Shown here one piece after another: positions 18,282 to 30,728 of a DNA stretch of 54,178 nucleotides. Numbering within the stretch: position 1 is the stretch's first letter; every line of letters begins with the position of its first letter. The stretch comes from Rubrivivax sp. (lineage in GTDB: Bacteria; Pseudomonadota; Gammaproteobacteria; Burkholderiales; Burkholderiaceae_C), in contig JAJTGU010000146.1 of assembly GCA_021297985.1 (NCBI GenBank), positions 1-54,178 of the forward strand, read 5' to 3'. A program made the position numbers and the translations under genes. The notes beneath the pieces were generated by a model. The model did no database searches, was not told the DNA's origin, and saw only the letters and a list, made by a program, of their open reading frames with translations.

Positions 18282-19037
18282 TCAGGCGCACAAGGCGAGT
18301 TCGAAGGCGGCGTCCACGTTCGCGTTCTTCAGCCGTCCGTCGGCCTCCGGCCGCATGAAGCGGATCGACACGAGCAGCCGGTGGCCACTGATTTCGGGCA
18401 CCAGGCCGGTGTCGTCGTTCAGCCGCACGCGCAGCAGCTGGAAGCTCTTGCCCTGGGTCAGGTTCTGCTGGTAGTGCCCACCGGGCGCGGCCATGCGCTG
18501 CCAATGGCCGCTGTCGCGCAGCAGGCCCATCAGGGCCGCCAGCGCCTGGGCCAGTGGGGTCAGGGTGGAGAGCCAGCCGTGCAGGTCGGCACGACGGCGT
18601 TCGGCCGGGTGCAACTGCCAGGCGTGGTAGGCCGGCAGGTCGAAAGCGCAGGTGCCGCCGGGGATGTTGATCCGGCTGCGGATGCTCATCAGCCAATCGT
18701 TGCTGGCCAGCGCCTGACCGGCCTTGCCCGGCATGGCGTTGAGGGCCGCAAAGGCGGTGTCGATGCGTGCCGTCACCGCGTCGAGCGCGGACTCGTCAAT
18801 GCCCGGATGGCCGCGATAGGCCTGGAGGTGGGCCCGGTGCCGCTCAAGCTCCTTCAGCACGTCGCTCTTCAGGTCGGCGCGCGACGCCACGTCCATCACC
18901 TCGAAGATCGTCGCGATCGCGAAGTGGTGGTCCATCGCATCGTCGCGCGCGGCGAGCAGTGCCAGGCGGCCGAACAGGTGTTCGAGCCTCAGCATCGTGC
19001 GAATGCCTTCGTTGAACGGGTACTCGTACAGGGCCAA
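18282..19037 (-). CDS. zapD: Cell division protein ZapD
   Basis: MALYEYPFNEGIRTMLRLEHLFGRL...; conserved context between coaE and yacG. Confidence 0.95.
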   Translation of the reverse strand: MALYEYPFNEGIRTMLRLEHLFGRLALLAARDDAMDHHFAIATIFEVMDVASRADLKSDVLKELERHRAHLQAYRGHPGIDESALDAVTARIDTAFAALNAMPGKAGQALASNDWLMSIRSRINIPGGTCAFDLPAYHAWQLHPAERRRADLHGWLSTLTPLAQALAALMGLLRDSGHWQRMAAPGGHYQQNLTQGKSFQLLRVRLNDDTGLVPEISGHRLLVSIRFMRPEADGRLKNANVDAAFELALCA

Positions 19038-19120
19038 GGCGGGCAGACGATGCTTCGGTGGGAGGAATGGGACTCAAGGACCCGAAGTCATTGTTTCACA
19101 GGCACCGGCGGGTCCCGGGC

Positions 19121-19762
19121 TCAACCGTCGGCTCGACCCACGGCGCAAAGGGCCTGCCACAGGGCGGTCGCCTCGCTTCCAAGGGCATCCAGGTCCAGCC
19201 CCTCGTTGTGCAAAGTCGCATCGGCAATCGCCCGCCGCTCGCGGCGACTGGCCTGTTGTGCGACCACGCGTTCGGCGGCGGCGCGGTCCCAACCCGGACG
19301 TCGCATCACGCGTTCGATCTGGGTTGCCTCGGCACAGTCCACAACGATGACGCGCTGGACCCGCTCGCGCCAGCCGCCGGCCGCCGACGCCGGCCGGCGC
19401 AGCGACTCGGCCAGCAAGGGAACGTCAAAAACAACGGTGACATCCGGCCCGGCGGCGTCCGCCTGCTGCCGTGCCTGCTGACCGATCAAGGGGTGCATCA
19501 CCGATTCAAGTGTCGCCTTGGCGCTGGGGTCGGAAAACACCCGGGCGCGCATCGCGGCGCGGTCCAGTGCGCCGTGGGCGTCGGCCACTTCGGGGCCGAA
19601 GCGGTCGATCAGCGCCGGCATCGCCAAGCCGCCGGCCGCCGTGAGGCCGTGCGCGATGGCATCGGTGTCGACGAGTACGGCGCCAAGTTCGACCCAGACC
19701 GCGGCGACGGTGCTCTTGCCCGAGCCGATGCCACCGGTCAGGCCGATGCGATGGATCGCCAT
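19121..19762 (-). CDS. coaE: Dephospho-CoA kinase
   Basis: MAIHRIGLTGGIGSGKSTVAAVWVELGAVLVDTDAIAHGLTA: P-loop and CoaE motifs. Confidence 0.95.
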   Translation of the reverse strand: MAIHRIGLTGGIGSGKSTVAAVWVELGAVLVDTDAIAHGLTAAGGLAMPALIDRFGPEVADAHGALDRAAMRARVFSDPSAKATLESVMHPLIGQQARQQADAAGPDVTVVFDVPLLAESLRRPASAAGGWRERVQRVIVVDCAEATQIERVMRRPGWDRAAAERVVAQQASRRERRAIADATLHNEGLDLDALGSEATALWQALCAVGRADG

Positions 19763-19785
19763 CGAGGGGCGGTGTCGACTTGAGC

Positions 19786-20760
19786 TCAGGGCTGGAGCAG
19801 GATCTCGCCCAGCGTGGAGCCGAAACCCGCCAGTGCCGGCCCGGCGAGCATCGCGACCAGTCCCCCGAGCGCCAGGTAGGGGCCAAAGGCCATGCGGTGC
19901 TGGCTGCCCTGGCCCTTGAACATCATCGCCGCGATGCCGATGACCGCGCCGAGCCCTGCGGCCAGCAGCAGCAAGCCCGGCAGTGCCTGCCAGCCGAGCA
20001 GGGCGCCCAGGCCGCAAAGCATCTTCATGTCGCCTTCGGCCATGGCGTTCTTTTTGCGGAACAGCACCGCCCACAGAAAGCCCAACGCCCAGAGCACCCC
20101 GTAGCCCAGCAATGCGCCAGCCAGCGCATCGACCGGAGTCGTGCCGCTCCAGCCCGTCAGGGCCGCGACGCCGCCCAGGCCGATGAGCGCGATCGTCAGC
20201 TTCTCGGGCAGCAGCGTGGTATCGAGATCGATGCCACCCATCGCGATCAACAGCGCGGCGGCGACGCAAAACACCACGGTCAGTGCGCCGGGGCCGTGCA
20301 CCACCGCCAGCGCCGCGAACATCGCTCCGGTGAGCAGTTCAACCAGCGGGTAGCGCACGGAGATCGGGGTCTTGCACGCCGAGCACTTGCCACGCAGCAC
20401 CAGCCACGACACCACGGGGATGTTCTCGTACCAGCGGATTCGGTGGCCGCAGGCCGGGCAGCGCGAGGCCGGGCGCAGCAGCGACAACGTGCCGAGCTGC
20501 TCGACGGTGTGCTCGATCGCCTGCGCCGCGGGGCCGAAGACCTTGGGCGGTGCGGACTTTGCACTGCCCGTCAAGGCCAGCCAGCTGCGGGGATCGCGCA
20601 GCGCGTAGTCGCCGACATCGAAGGCCCACCAGTCGCGCATTTCCATCGCCGGCAGGCGGTGGATCACGACGTTGAGAAAGCTGCCGATCAGCAGCCCCAG
20701 CAGCCCCAGCAGCCAGGGCGACAGCCAGAGATCGGCGCCTTGCGCCAACATGCCGGGCAC
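19786..20760 (-). CDS. pilD: Type IV prepilin peptidase / N-methyltransferase
   Basis: LLIGSFLNVVIHRLP, CPACGHRIRWYENIPVVSWLVLRGKCSACKTPISVRYPLVELL, GGIDLDTTLLP, EGDMKMLCGLGALLGWQ. Confidence 0.95.
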   Translation of the reverse strand: MPGMLAQGADLWLSPWLLGLLGLLIGSFLNVVIHRLPAMEMRDWWAFDVGDYALRDPRSWLALTGSAKSAPPKVFGPAAQAIEHTVEQLGTLSLLRPASRCPACGHRIRWYENIPVVSWLVLRGKCSACKTPISVRYPLVELLTGAMFAALAVVHGPGALTVVFCVAAALLIAMGGIDLDTTLLPEKLTIALIGLGGVAALTGWSGTTPVDALAGALLGYGVLWALGFLWAVLFRKKNAMAEGDMKMLCGLGALLGWQALPGLLLLAAGLGAVIGIAAMMFKGQGSQHRMAFGPYLALGGLVAMLAGPALAGFGSTLGEILLQP

Positions 20761-20764
20761 CGCC

Positions 20765-21988
20765 TCAGACCACCGAACCGAGCTTGAAGATCGGCAGGTA
20801 CATCGACACCACGATGCCGCCGATCAACGTACCCAGGATGACGATGATGAACGGCTCCATCAGGCTCGACAGGCCCTTGACCATCTCGTCGACCTCGTCC
20901 TCGTAGAACTCCGCCGCCTTGCCCAGCATGTGGTCCAGCGAGCCGGACTCCTCGCCGATCGCGGCCATCTGCAGCACCATGTTCGGGAACACGCCGGTGG
21001 CGGTCATCGAGGTCGTCAATGCGGCGCCGGTGGAGACGTCGCGCTGGATCTGCTCGGTTGCCTGCTGGTAGACCGCATTGCCCGACGCGCCGCCCACCGA
21101 GTCGAGCGCCTCGACCAGTGGCACGCCAGCGGCGAACATCGTCGACAACGTCCGAGTCCAGCGGGCGATCGTGCTCTTCAGGATCAGGTCTCCGAAGACC
21201 GGGATGCGCAGCAGCAGCCGGTCCATCATCATCTGCATCTTCTCGTTGCGCTTCCAGGCCTGGAAGAAGAAGTACAGGCCCAGGACCGGCCCGCCGAGCA
21301 CGAGGTACCAGTAGCTGGTGAAGAACTCGCTGATCGCGATCACCAGCAGCGTCGGCGCCGGCAGGTCGGCACCGAACGACGCGAAGACGGTCTTGAAGGC
21401 CGGGATCACGAACAGCATGATCACCGTCAGCACGATGAACGCCACCACGATCACCGCGATCGGGTACATCAACGCGGACTTGATCTTCTGCTTGATCGCG
21501 ATCGTCTTTTCCTGATAGATCGCCAGCCGGTCGAGCAACTGCTCCAGGATGCCTCCCGCCTCGCCGGCCTCGACGAGGTTGCAGTACAGCGGATCGAAGT
21601 GGTTGGGGTGCTTGCGGAACGCCGCCGACAGGCTGGTCCCGGTTTCGACATCGGTGCGGATGTCGGTCAGCAGCTTGGTCAGACGCGGGTTGGTTGCGCC
21701 GCGGGCCACGATGTCGAAAGCCTGCAGCAGAGGTACCCCCGCCTTCATCATCGTCGCCAGCTGGCGGGTGAAGATCGCGATGTCCTTCTGCTTGATCGGC
21801 TTGCCGGCGCTGCCGCGGCGCTTGCGCACCTTGGTCACCATCACGCCCTGACGCCGCAAGGTCGCGTTGACCGCGGCCTCGCCACCCGCGCGCATCTCGC
21901 CGCGCACGACCTTGCCGTTCTTGTCGCGACCTTCCCACTCGAAGATCAGGTCCTTGGGGCCCTTGGTCGCCAATGCTGCTGTTGCCAT
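20765..21988 (-). CDS. pilC: Type IV pilus inner-membrane platform protein
   Basis: FEWEGRDKNGKVVRGEMRAGGEAAVNATLRRQGVMVTKV...IAIFTRQLATMMKAGVPLLQAFDI...EESGSLDHMLGKAAEFYEDEVDEMVKGLSSLMEPFIIVILG. Confidence 0.96.
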   Translation of the reverse strand: MATAALATKGPKDLIFEWEGRDKNGKVVRGEMRAGGEAAVNATLRRQGVMVTKVRKRRGSAGKPIKQKDIAIFTRQLATMMKAGVPLLQAFDIVARGATNPRLTKLLTDIRTDVETGTSLSAAFRKHPNHFDPLYCNLVEAGEAGGILEQLLDRLAIYQEKTIAIKQKIKSALMYPIAVIVVAFIVLTVIMLFVIPAFKTVFASFGADLPAPTLLVIAISEFFTSYWYLVLGGPVLGLYFFFQAWKRNEKMQMMMDRLLLRIPVFGDLILKSTIARWTRTLSTMFAAGVPLVEALDSVGGASGNAVYQQATEQIQRDVSTGAALTTSMTATGVFPNMVLQMAAIGEESGSLDHMLGKAAEFYEDEVDEMVKGLSSLMEPFIIVILGTLIGGIVVSMYLPIFKLGSVV

Positions 21989-22056
21989 GCCGCGTTATCG
22001 GACCGAGGCCCGCCAATTGAAGAGTCGGGGGTGCAGGAAGTGCGTCACAGGCCGTA

Positions 22057-23784
22057 TCACTCGTTGGTGACAGTGATCACTTCTTCAAGCGAGGTCGCGC
22101 CAAGTCGGACCTTGACCAGTCCCGACTGGCGCAGATCGCGAACGCCTTCGGCCTCGGCCTGCTTGGCGATGTCGAGTGCCGTGCCCTCGGTGAGGATGAT
22201 GCGCTGGATGGCCTCGGTGATCGGCATCACCTGGTAGATGCCGACCCGGCCACGGTAACCGTTGTTGCACGCCGAGCAGCCGACTGCGCGGTAGGGCTTC
22301 CAGTTGCCGTCCAGTTCCTCGGGCTTGAAACCTGCCTTGAGCAGCGATTCGCGGGGGTAGTCGGCCGGCTTCTTGCAGTTTTCGCAAAGCTTGCGGGCCA
22401 GGCGCTGGGCTGTGATCAACAGCACGCTGGAGGCAATGTTGAACGGCGCGACGCCCATGTTCAGCAGCCGCGTCAGTGTCGTCGGCGCGTCGTTGGTGTG
22501 CAGCGTGCTCATCACCATGTGACCGGTCTGCGCGGCCTTGATCGCGATGTCGGCGGTTTCGAGGTCGCGGATCTCGCCGACCATGATGATGTCGGGATCC
22601 TGCCGCAGAAAGCTCTTCAGCGCGGCGGCGAAGGTCAGCCCGGCCTTGTCGTTGACGTTGACCTGGTTGATGCCGGGCAGGTTGATTTCGGCCGGGTCCT
22701 CGACGGTGGCGATGTTGACGCCGGGCTGATTCAAGATGTTCAGGCAGGTGTACAGCGACACCGTCTTGCCGCTGCCGGTGGGCCCCGTGACGAGGATCAT
22801 GCCGTAGGGGCGTTGGATCGCCAGCAGCAGGCGATCCTTTTCGATCTTTTCGTAGCCCAGGGCCTCGATGCCCAGCTTGGCGCTGGACGGATCCAGGATC
22901 CGGATCACGACCTTCTCGCCAAACAGCGTCGGCAGCGTCGAGACGCGGAAGTCAATGGCCCGGGTGCCGAACTTCAGCTTCATCCGGCCGTCCTGGGGCA
23001 CCCGCTTCTCGGCGATGTCCATGCGGCTGATGACCTTGATGCGGCTCGCCAGCTTGTCCTTGATCGCCACGGGGGGCTGGGTGATCTCGCGCAGTTCGCC
23101 GTCGACCCGGAAGCGCACCCGGTATGTGTATTCGTAAGGCTCGAAGTGAAGGTCGGACGCACGCAGGTTGATGGCGTCGACCAGCATCTTCTGCAGGAAG
23201 CGGACGACCGGGGCGTCCTCGACCTCGGCCACGACGTCGGCGGCCTCGGCGGTTGCAGTCTCCTCGTCGGTGACGTCGAAGTCGAAGTCCGCACTGGCCA
23301 GGGACTCGAGCACCTCGTTGGCGCTGGCACCTGCGGCCTCAAGTTGCTTGGCGAGCTTGTCGTGCTCGACGATCACCCACTCGGGCGACAACTGGGTCGC
23401 GAACTTGATCCGCTCGGCGGCTTCCTGGTTGGTGGGGTCGGAGGCCCCGATGAACAGGCGGTTGCCGCGCTTGCCCAGCACCAGCAGGTGGTACTGGGCG
23501 GCGATCTTCGCGTCGATCAGGTTCTTTGGCAGGCGCGTGTGATCGACCGCGTCGAGATCGATCAGTGGCAACGCCAAGGCTTGCGCCAGGGTGTGGGCGA
23601 GATCGTCGCTCTTCAGCGCGCCGGCGCCGATCACCGTGGAGACGAAGTTGCCTTTGTCGTTGCCTTTGGCCTGCTTGGCGAAGTCTTCGGCCGCCTTCTG
23701 GCTGAGCTTGCCGGCGCTCACGAGCACCTTGGCCACACCGGTCAAAGATGAGGGTGGCGGCTCAACCACAGTGTCGGTGGCCAT
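22057..23784 (-). CDS. pilB: Type IV pilus assembly ATPase
   Basis: GPTGSGKTVSLYTCLNIL, Asp/His boxes, MVGEIRDLETADIAIKAAQTGHMVMSTLHTNDAPTTLTRL, zinc-binding CENCKKP...CSAC. Confidence 0.96.
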   Translation of the reverse strand: MATDTVVEPPPSSLTGVAKVLVSAGKLSQKAAEDFAKQAKGNDKGNFVSTVIGAGALKSDDLAHTLAQALALPLIDLDAVDHTRLPKNLIDAKIAAQYHLLVLGKRGNRLFIGASDPTNQEAAERIKFATQLSPEWVIVEHDKLAKQLEAAGASANEVLESLASADFDFDVTDEETATAEAADVVAEVEDAPVVRFLQKMLVDAINLRASDLHFEPYEYTYRVRFRVDGELREITQPPVAIKDKLASRIKVISRMDIAEKRVPQDGRMKLKFGTRAIDFRVSTLPTLFGEKVVIRILDPSSAKLGIEALGYEKIEKDRLLLAIQRPYGMILVTGPTGSGKTVSLYTCLNILNQPGVNIATVEDPAEINLPGINQVNVNDKAGLTFAAALKSFLRQDPDIIMVGEIRDLETADIAIKAAQTGHMVMSTLHTNDAPTTLTRLLNMGVAPFNIASSVLLITAQRLARKLCENCKKPADYPRESLLKAGFKPEELDGNWKPYRAVGCSACNNGYRGRVGIYQVMPITEAIQRIILTEGTALDIAKQAEAEGVRDLRQSGLVKVRLGATSLEEVITVTNE

Positions 23785-23913
23785 GGGCGTGTGGGTAAGC
23801 GCCTATGGGGCGCCGAAGGTGAAAACCCCGGGATGATCGCCGATCCTGCCGTCGCTTGTAAACGCGGGGAGACGCAGGGGACCGCCGAGAAGGAGTCACC
23901 GCACAAAGGATCC

Positions 23914-23990
23914 TGGTCGGGGTGAGAGGATTCGAACCTCCGGCCTCTACGTCCCGAACGTAGCGCTCTACCAGGCTAAGCTACACCCCG
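23914..23990 (-). tRNA. tRNA-Pro (anticodon CGG), CCA encoded
   Basis: Reverse complement CGGGGTGTAGCTTAGCCTGGTAGAGCGCTACGTTCGGGACGTAGAGGCCGGAGGTTCGAATCCTCTCACCCCGACCA folds as a cloverleaf; anticodon loop TTCGGGA. Confidence 0.97.
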
Positions 23991-24079
23991 AAGGAGCCGC
24001 GCTGAAGGATTCGAGGCTTTCGAATCCAGGGCTCAAGGCAGCCCGGACAGCAACGGCAAGCGGTTGAAACAAGCGTTCG

Positions 24080-25063
24080 TCAGGACGAACGATGGACCGA
24101 CCGAACGCATAAGTCTAGCAGAGCTTCCCTTGCCCGCGATGCTGGCAGTGCAGCCAGCGCGCTGTGGGCCTGCTCGGCCTGCCGCTGTGCAGCAGCCCGT
24201 GTCGCGGCCAGTGCGCCCGTTCGCCGCACGAGCGATATCACTTCAGGCAACCGCGCGACCTCGCCTTGTTCGATCGCCTGGCGCAGCATCTCGCGGTCGT
24301 CAGGGCCGGACTCGGACATGGCGAGCAACAACGGAAGGGTCGCCTTGCCCTCGCGGAGGTCGTCGCCGATGTTCTTTCCCAGCTGTTCGGCATTGCCTTC
24401 ATAGTCCAGCAAGTCATCGACAAGCTGGAAGGCGGTCCCCAGGCTGCGGCCGTACTCAGCAGAGGCCTCTTCAAGGGCGTTGTCCGCCTGGCCCAGCACC
24501 GCTCCGAGCCTGGCGCTGGCCTCGAACAACTTGGCGGTCTTGAAGCGGATCACGCGCAGATAGTCCTCGACCGTGAGGTCGGGGTTGTGCATGTTCATCA
24601 GCTGAAGCACCTCGCCTTCGGCAATGACGTTGGTCGCGTCGGCCAGCACGTCCAGGACGCGCATGCGGTTGACCGACACCATCATCTGAAAGGCGCGCGA
24701 ATAGAGGAAGTCGCCGACCAGCACGCTGGCGGCGTTGCCGAACAACGCGTTGGCGGTGGCCCGTCCCCGGCGCAGCGAGGACTCGTCGACGACATCGTCG
24801 TGCAGCAGGGTCGCCGTATGGATGAACTCCACCGTCGCGGCGAGTTCATGGCGCTCGGGCCCCTCGAAGCCGAAGGCCTCAGCGAACAACAGCACCAAAC
24901 GTGGCCGGATCCGCTTGCCACCCGCGCCGACGATGTAATGCGCGATCTGGTCGATCAGCGGGACGCTTGAGGACAATCGCCTCCGGATGACGGCATCGAC
25001 CTCACGCATCTCGGCCTCGATCGGGTCGGGCGCGAGGTTGGGGGTGGTGGAGGCGGCGAGCAC
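24080..25063 (-). CDS. ispB: Polyprenyl (octaprenyl) diphosphate synthase
   Basis: FIHTATLLHDDVVDESSLRRGRATANALFGNAASVLVGDFLYSRAF...GTAFQLVDDLLDYEGNAEQLGKNIGDDLREGKATLPLLLAM: FARM/SARM motifs. Start uncertain (ORF extends to 25183). Confidence 0.94.
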   Translation of the reverse strand: MLAASTTPNLAPDPIEAEMREVDAVIRRRLSSSVPLIDQIAHYIVGAGGKRIRPRLVLLFAEAFGFEGPERHELAATVEFIHTATLLHDDVVDESSLRRGRATANALFGNAASVLVGDFLYSRAFQMMVSVNRMRVLDVLADATNVIAEGEVLQLMNMHNPDLTVEDYLRVIRFKTAKLFEASARLGAVLGQADNALEEASAEYGRSLGTAFQLVDDLLDYEGNAEQLGKNIGDDLREGKATLPLLLAMSESGPDDREMLRQAIEQGEVARLPEVISLVRRTGALAATRAAAQRQAEQAHSALAALPASRAREALLDLCVRSVHRSS

Positions 25064-25297
25064 GTGAGGCGGTTTGGACGTCGGCGTGATTGTAGAGAGG
25101 GGGTCGTGCGCCCGGAACTCGGCCGTCCGGCAAACGGCTTCGGCAGTCGCGACTGTTGCTCGCGTGTGCATATGCACGCCCACTTAAGCGAGGCATGGCA
25201 TAATCGAAGGCTTTTCGTTTTGCGGAGCGTTGCCGGTCACTGCCGGACATGAGACGCCGGGCGGAAAGGTTTCTTTCCCTAGACAAGGATCCCCAAC

Positions 25298-25612
25298 ATG
25301 TACGCGGTCATAAAAACCGGCGGCAAGCAATACAAGGTTGCCGTTGGCGAAAAGATCAAGGTAGAACAGATTGCTGCGGACGTGGGCCAGGACATCGTGA
25401 TCGACCAAGTGCTCGCCGTCGGAAGCGGCGCTGAGCTCAAGGTCGGCACACCCTGGGTCGCGGGTGCAAGCGTTGCCGCCACGGTCGTGGCGCATGGCAA
25501 GCACGACAAGGTGCGCATCTTCAAGATGCGCCGCCGCAAGCACTATCAGAAGCACGGCGGACACCGCCAGCAGTACACGGAGCTGGTCATCGGCGCCGTG
25601 AACGCAGGCTGA
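25298..25612 (+). CDS. rplU: 50S ribosomal protein L21
   Basis: [25 protein letters not shown]...[23 protein letters not shown]. Confidence 0.98.
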   Translation: MYAVIKTGGKQYKVAVGEKIKVEQIAADVGQDIVIDQVLAVGSGAELKVGTPWVAGASVAATVVAHGKHDKVRIFKMRRRKHYQKHGGHRQQYTELVIGAVNAG

Positions 25613-25634
25613 CGCAACCCGGAGCAACCACACC

Positions 25635-25904
25635 ATGGCACAGAAAAAAGGCGGCGGCTCAACCCGCAATGGCCGCGACTCCAAGCCCAAGATGCTGGGC
25701 GTCAAGGTTTTCGGCGGCCAGGCCATCAACGCCGGCTCGATCATCGTCCGGCAGCGCGGCACCAAGTTCCATGCCGGGCGCAACGTCGGCATTGGCAAGG
25801 ACCACACGCTGTTCGCACTCGTCGACGGCGCGGTGAGCTTCGAGATCAAGGGTGCGCTGAACCGTCAGACGGTCAGCGTGACCCCTGCCGCAGCACCGGT
25901 CTGA
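25635..25904 (+). CDS. rpmA: 50S ribosomal protein L27
   Basis: [48 protein letters not shown]. Confidence 0.98.
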   Translation: MAQKKGGGSTRNGRDSKPKMLGVKVFGGQAINAGSIIVRQRGTKFHAGRNVGIGKDHTLFALVDGAVSFEIKGALNRQTVSVTPAAAPV

Positions 25905-25928
25905 TCGACCCCCGCGCTCTGCGCGAGC

Positions 25929-25960
25929 GAAGCCCCGGCCCGCCGGGGCTTCGTTGTTTC
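25929..25960 (+). terminator. Rho-independent-like terminator after rpmA
   Basis: GAAGCCCCGG CCCG CCGGGGCTTC followed by GTTGTTT. Confidence 0.75.
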
Positions 25961-25996
25961 CGGGCCGGCGCACGCCGCGGCCACTACCATCCCTGA

Positions 25997-28184
<2,188 letters not shown>

Positions 28185-28194
28185 GGACGCCCCT

Positions 28195-28809
28195 TCAGCC
28201 GCCAGGCGGCCAGGGCGTGTCGGGTGCCGGGTCTGCGCCGACGCATGGGTCGATTGGCGGCTCCAACGGCCGCGGCGCGTCGCCTTCCAGGCGCTGCGCA
28301 CGCATGCCTGCACGCAGGTAGCGATTGGCCGGGTTGACGCGCGGGAGGAAGCGGGCGAGTTCGGTCAGTGCCATTTCGTAGACGCCGCGCTTGAACTCGA
28401 TCACGAGGTCCAGAGGAACCCAGTAGTCGTTCCAGCGCCAGGCGTCGAACTCCGGGTGATCGGTGGCGCGCAGGTTCATGTCGCTGTCGCGGCCGACCAA
28501 ACGCAGCAGGAACCAGATCTGCTTCTGGCCCCGGTAGTGGCCACGTGCATCTTTACGGATGAAGTGCTCGGGCACCTCGTAGCGCAACCAGTCGCGGGTG
28601 CGGGCGATGATCTGCACGTGCTCAGGGTGGAGCCCGACTTCCTCGTGAAGCTCGCGCAGCATGGCCTGCTCGGGCGTTTCGCCGTGCTTGATGCCGCCCT
28701 GCGGAAACTGCCAGGAATGGGTCTTGAGCCGCTTGCCCCAGAAGACCTGGTTTCGCGCGTTCAACAGGACGATGCCGACGTTGGGCCTGAAGCCCTCTCG
28801 GTCGAGCAT
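28195..28809 (-). CDS. rppH: RNA pyrophosphohydrolase
   Basis: [60 protein letters not shown]: Nudix box. Confidence 0.96.
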   Translation of the reverse strand: MLDREGFRPNVGIVLLNARNQVFWGKRLKTHSWQFPQGGIKHGETPEQAMLRELHEEVGLHPEHVQIIARTRDWLRYEVPEHFIRKDARGHYRGQKQIWFLLRLVGRDSDMNLRATDHPEFDAWRWNDYWVPLDLVIEFKRGVYEMALTELARFLPRVNPANRYLRAGMRAQRLEGDAPRPLEPPIDPCVGADPAPDTPWPPGG

Positions 28810-28976
28810 AATCGATCCTCGATTTGTGACTGTTTTCATTATTGCACCGGCCCGGTGCAGCCTGCGAACCCTCGCTAACCCTCGTCGTACCGCCCTGGTG
28901 CGGCGCCCGTTGGGGGATCCTCGCGGTGGGTGTCCAAGCCTTGGCCAGCCGGGGCCCTGACGCTTGACGAACACCC

Positions 28977-30728
28977 ATGAAAGCCAGCCAGACCTTCATT
29001 TCCACGCTCAAGGAAGCGCCAGCCGACGCCGAGGTGATGAGCCACCGGCTCATGATGCGCGCAGGTTTCATCAAGCGTCTGGCCGCAGGCATCTACAACT
29101 ACATGCCGCTGGGCCTGCGGGTGATCCGCAAGGTCGAAGGGATCATCCGCGACGAAATGGTGCGCGCCGGCTCGGTGGAGTTGCTGATGCCGGTCGTTCA
29201 ACCGGCCGAGTTGTGGCAGGAGACCGGACGTTTCCAGGCCTATGGGCCCGAACTGTTGCGGGTCAAGGATCGCCATGATCGCGACTACATCGTGCAACCC
29301 ACGAGTGAAGAGGTCATCACCGACATCGCACGCCAGGAACTGCGCAGCTACAAGCAACTGCCACGCAGCTTCTTCCACATCCAGACCAAGTTCCGTGACG
29401 AGCGCCGGCCGCGCTTCGGGGTGATGCGTGGCCGCGAATTCACGATGAAGGATGCCTATTCCTTCGACCGTGACCAGGCCTCGGCGCTGAGGAGCTACCA
29501 GACGATGTACGAGGCCTACAAGCGCATCTTTGATCGCTTCGGCCTTCAGTACCGCGCGGTGGCGGCAGACACTGGAGCGATCGGAGGCGACGCCTCGCAC
29601 GAGTTCCAGGTCATCGCCGACACCGGCGAAGACGCCATCGTCTTCTGCCCGACCAGCGAATACGCCGCGAACATCGAGCTCGCCGAGGCGCTCCCACTGC
29701 TGGCCTCGCGCGCGGCTGCGACGCAGGCGCTGGCCAAGACGCCCACGCCGGGCAAGAGCACCTGCGAGGACGTGGCCTCGTTGCTCGGCCTGCCGCTGGA
29801 ACGGACGGTCAAGTCCTTGGTGCTGGCCACCGACGACAAGAACGACGCCGGCGACAGCATTGGCACCACGGTCTGGCTGCTGCTGGTGCGCGGCGACCAC
29901 AGCCTGAACGAGGTCAAGACCGGCAAGCTGGCCGGGCTGAAGGCCGGCTGGCGGTTCGCGACCGTCGCCGAGATCGAGTCGCACTTCGGGACCCGACCGG
30001 GTTACCTGGGGCCGATCGGCACCTGCAAGCCCGTGAAGGTGGTTGCCGAACGCACGGTTGCGGCGATGAGCGACTTCGTCTGCGGTGCCAACGAGGCCGA
30101 CTTCCACTACACCGGCGTCAACTGGGGACGCGACCTGCCCGAGCCCGATCTCGTGGCCGACATCCGCAATGTCGTCGCCGGCGATCCGTCGCCCGACGGC
30201 AAAGGCGTGCTCGCGATTCAGCGGGGCATTGAGGTCGGGCACGTGTTCTACCTCGGCACCAAGAAGTACAGCGAGCCGATGAAGGCCAACTACCTCGACG
30301 AGACCGGCAAGCCGCAACCCTTCGAGATGGGCTGCTATGGCATCGGCGTGACGCGCATCCTGGGCGCTGCCGTCGAACAGAACTTCGACGAGCGCGGCAT
30401 GATCTGGCCGACGGCGATCGCGCCGTTCGAGGTCGTGCTGTGCCCGATCGGCATGGACCGCAGTGCCGAGGTCCGGGCGGCTGCCGAGCAGCTTCACGAC
30501 ACGCTGGCAGCCGCTGGCGTTGACGTCGTGCTCGATGACCGTGGCGAGCGCCCCGGCGCCATGTTCGCCGACTGGGAACTGATCGGCGTGCCGCTGCGCG
30601 TGGTCATTTCCGACCGCGGCCTGAAGGCCGGCATGTTCGAAGTCCAGGGCCGGCGCGAGGCGACGGCCAGCGCGGTGGCGGTCGCCGACGTCCCGGCCGA
30701 GGTCAAGCGGCGGTTGAACCCGCAATGA
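28977..30728 (+). CDS. proS: Proline--tRNA ligase
   Basis: [49 protein letters not shown]...[24 protein letters not shown]; YbaK-like insertion domain. Confidence 0.98.
   Translation: MKASQTFISTLKEAPADAEVMSHRLMMRAGFIKRLAAGIYNYMPLGLRVIRKVEGIIRDEMVRAGSVELLMPVVQPAELWQETGRFQAYGPELLRVKDRHDRDYIVQPTSEEVITDIARQELRSYKQLPRSFFHIQTKFRDERRPRFGVMRGREFTMKDAYSFDRDQASALRSYQTMYEAYKRIFDRFGLQYRAVAADTGAIGGDASHEFQVIADTGEDAIVFCPTSEYAANIELAEALPLLASRAAATQALAKTPTPGKSTCEDVASLLGLPLERTVKSLVLATDDKNDAGDSIGTTVWLLLVRGDHSLNEVKTGKLAGLKAGWRFATVAEIESHFGTRPGYLGPIGTCKPVKVVAERTVAAMSDFVCGANEADFHYTGVNWGRDLPEPDLVADIRNVVAGDPSPDGKGVLAIQRGIEVGHVFYLGTKKYSEPMKANYLDETGKPQPFEMGCYGIGVTRILGAAVEQNFDERGMIWPTAIAPFEVVLCPIGMDRSAEVRAAAEQLHDTLAAAGVDVVLDDRGERPGAMFADWELIGVPLRVVISDRGLKAGMFEVQGRREATASAVAVADVPAEVKRRLNPQ

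Noticed and set aside
23914-23990. tRNA-Pro as an integration site for a mobile element
   Set aside because: No integrase, direct repeat of the tRNA 3' end or compositional change was seen next to it.
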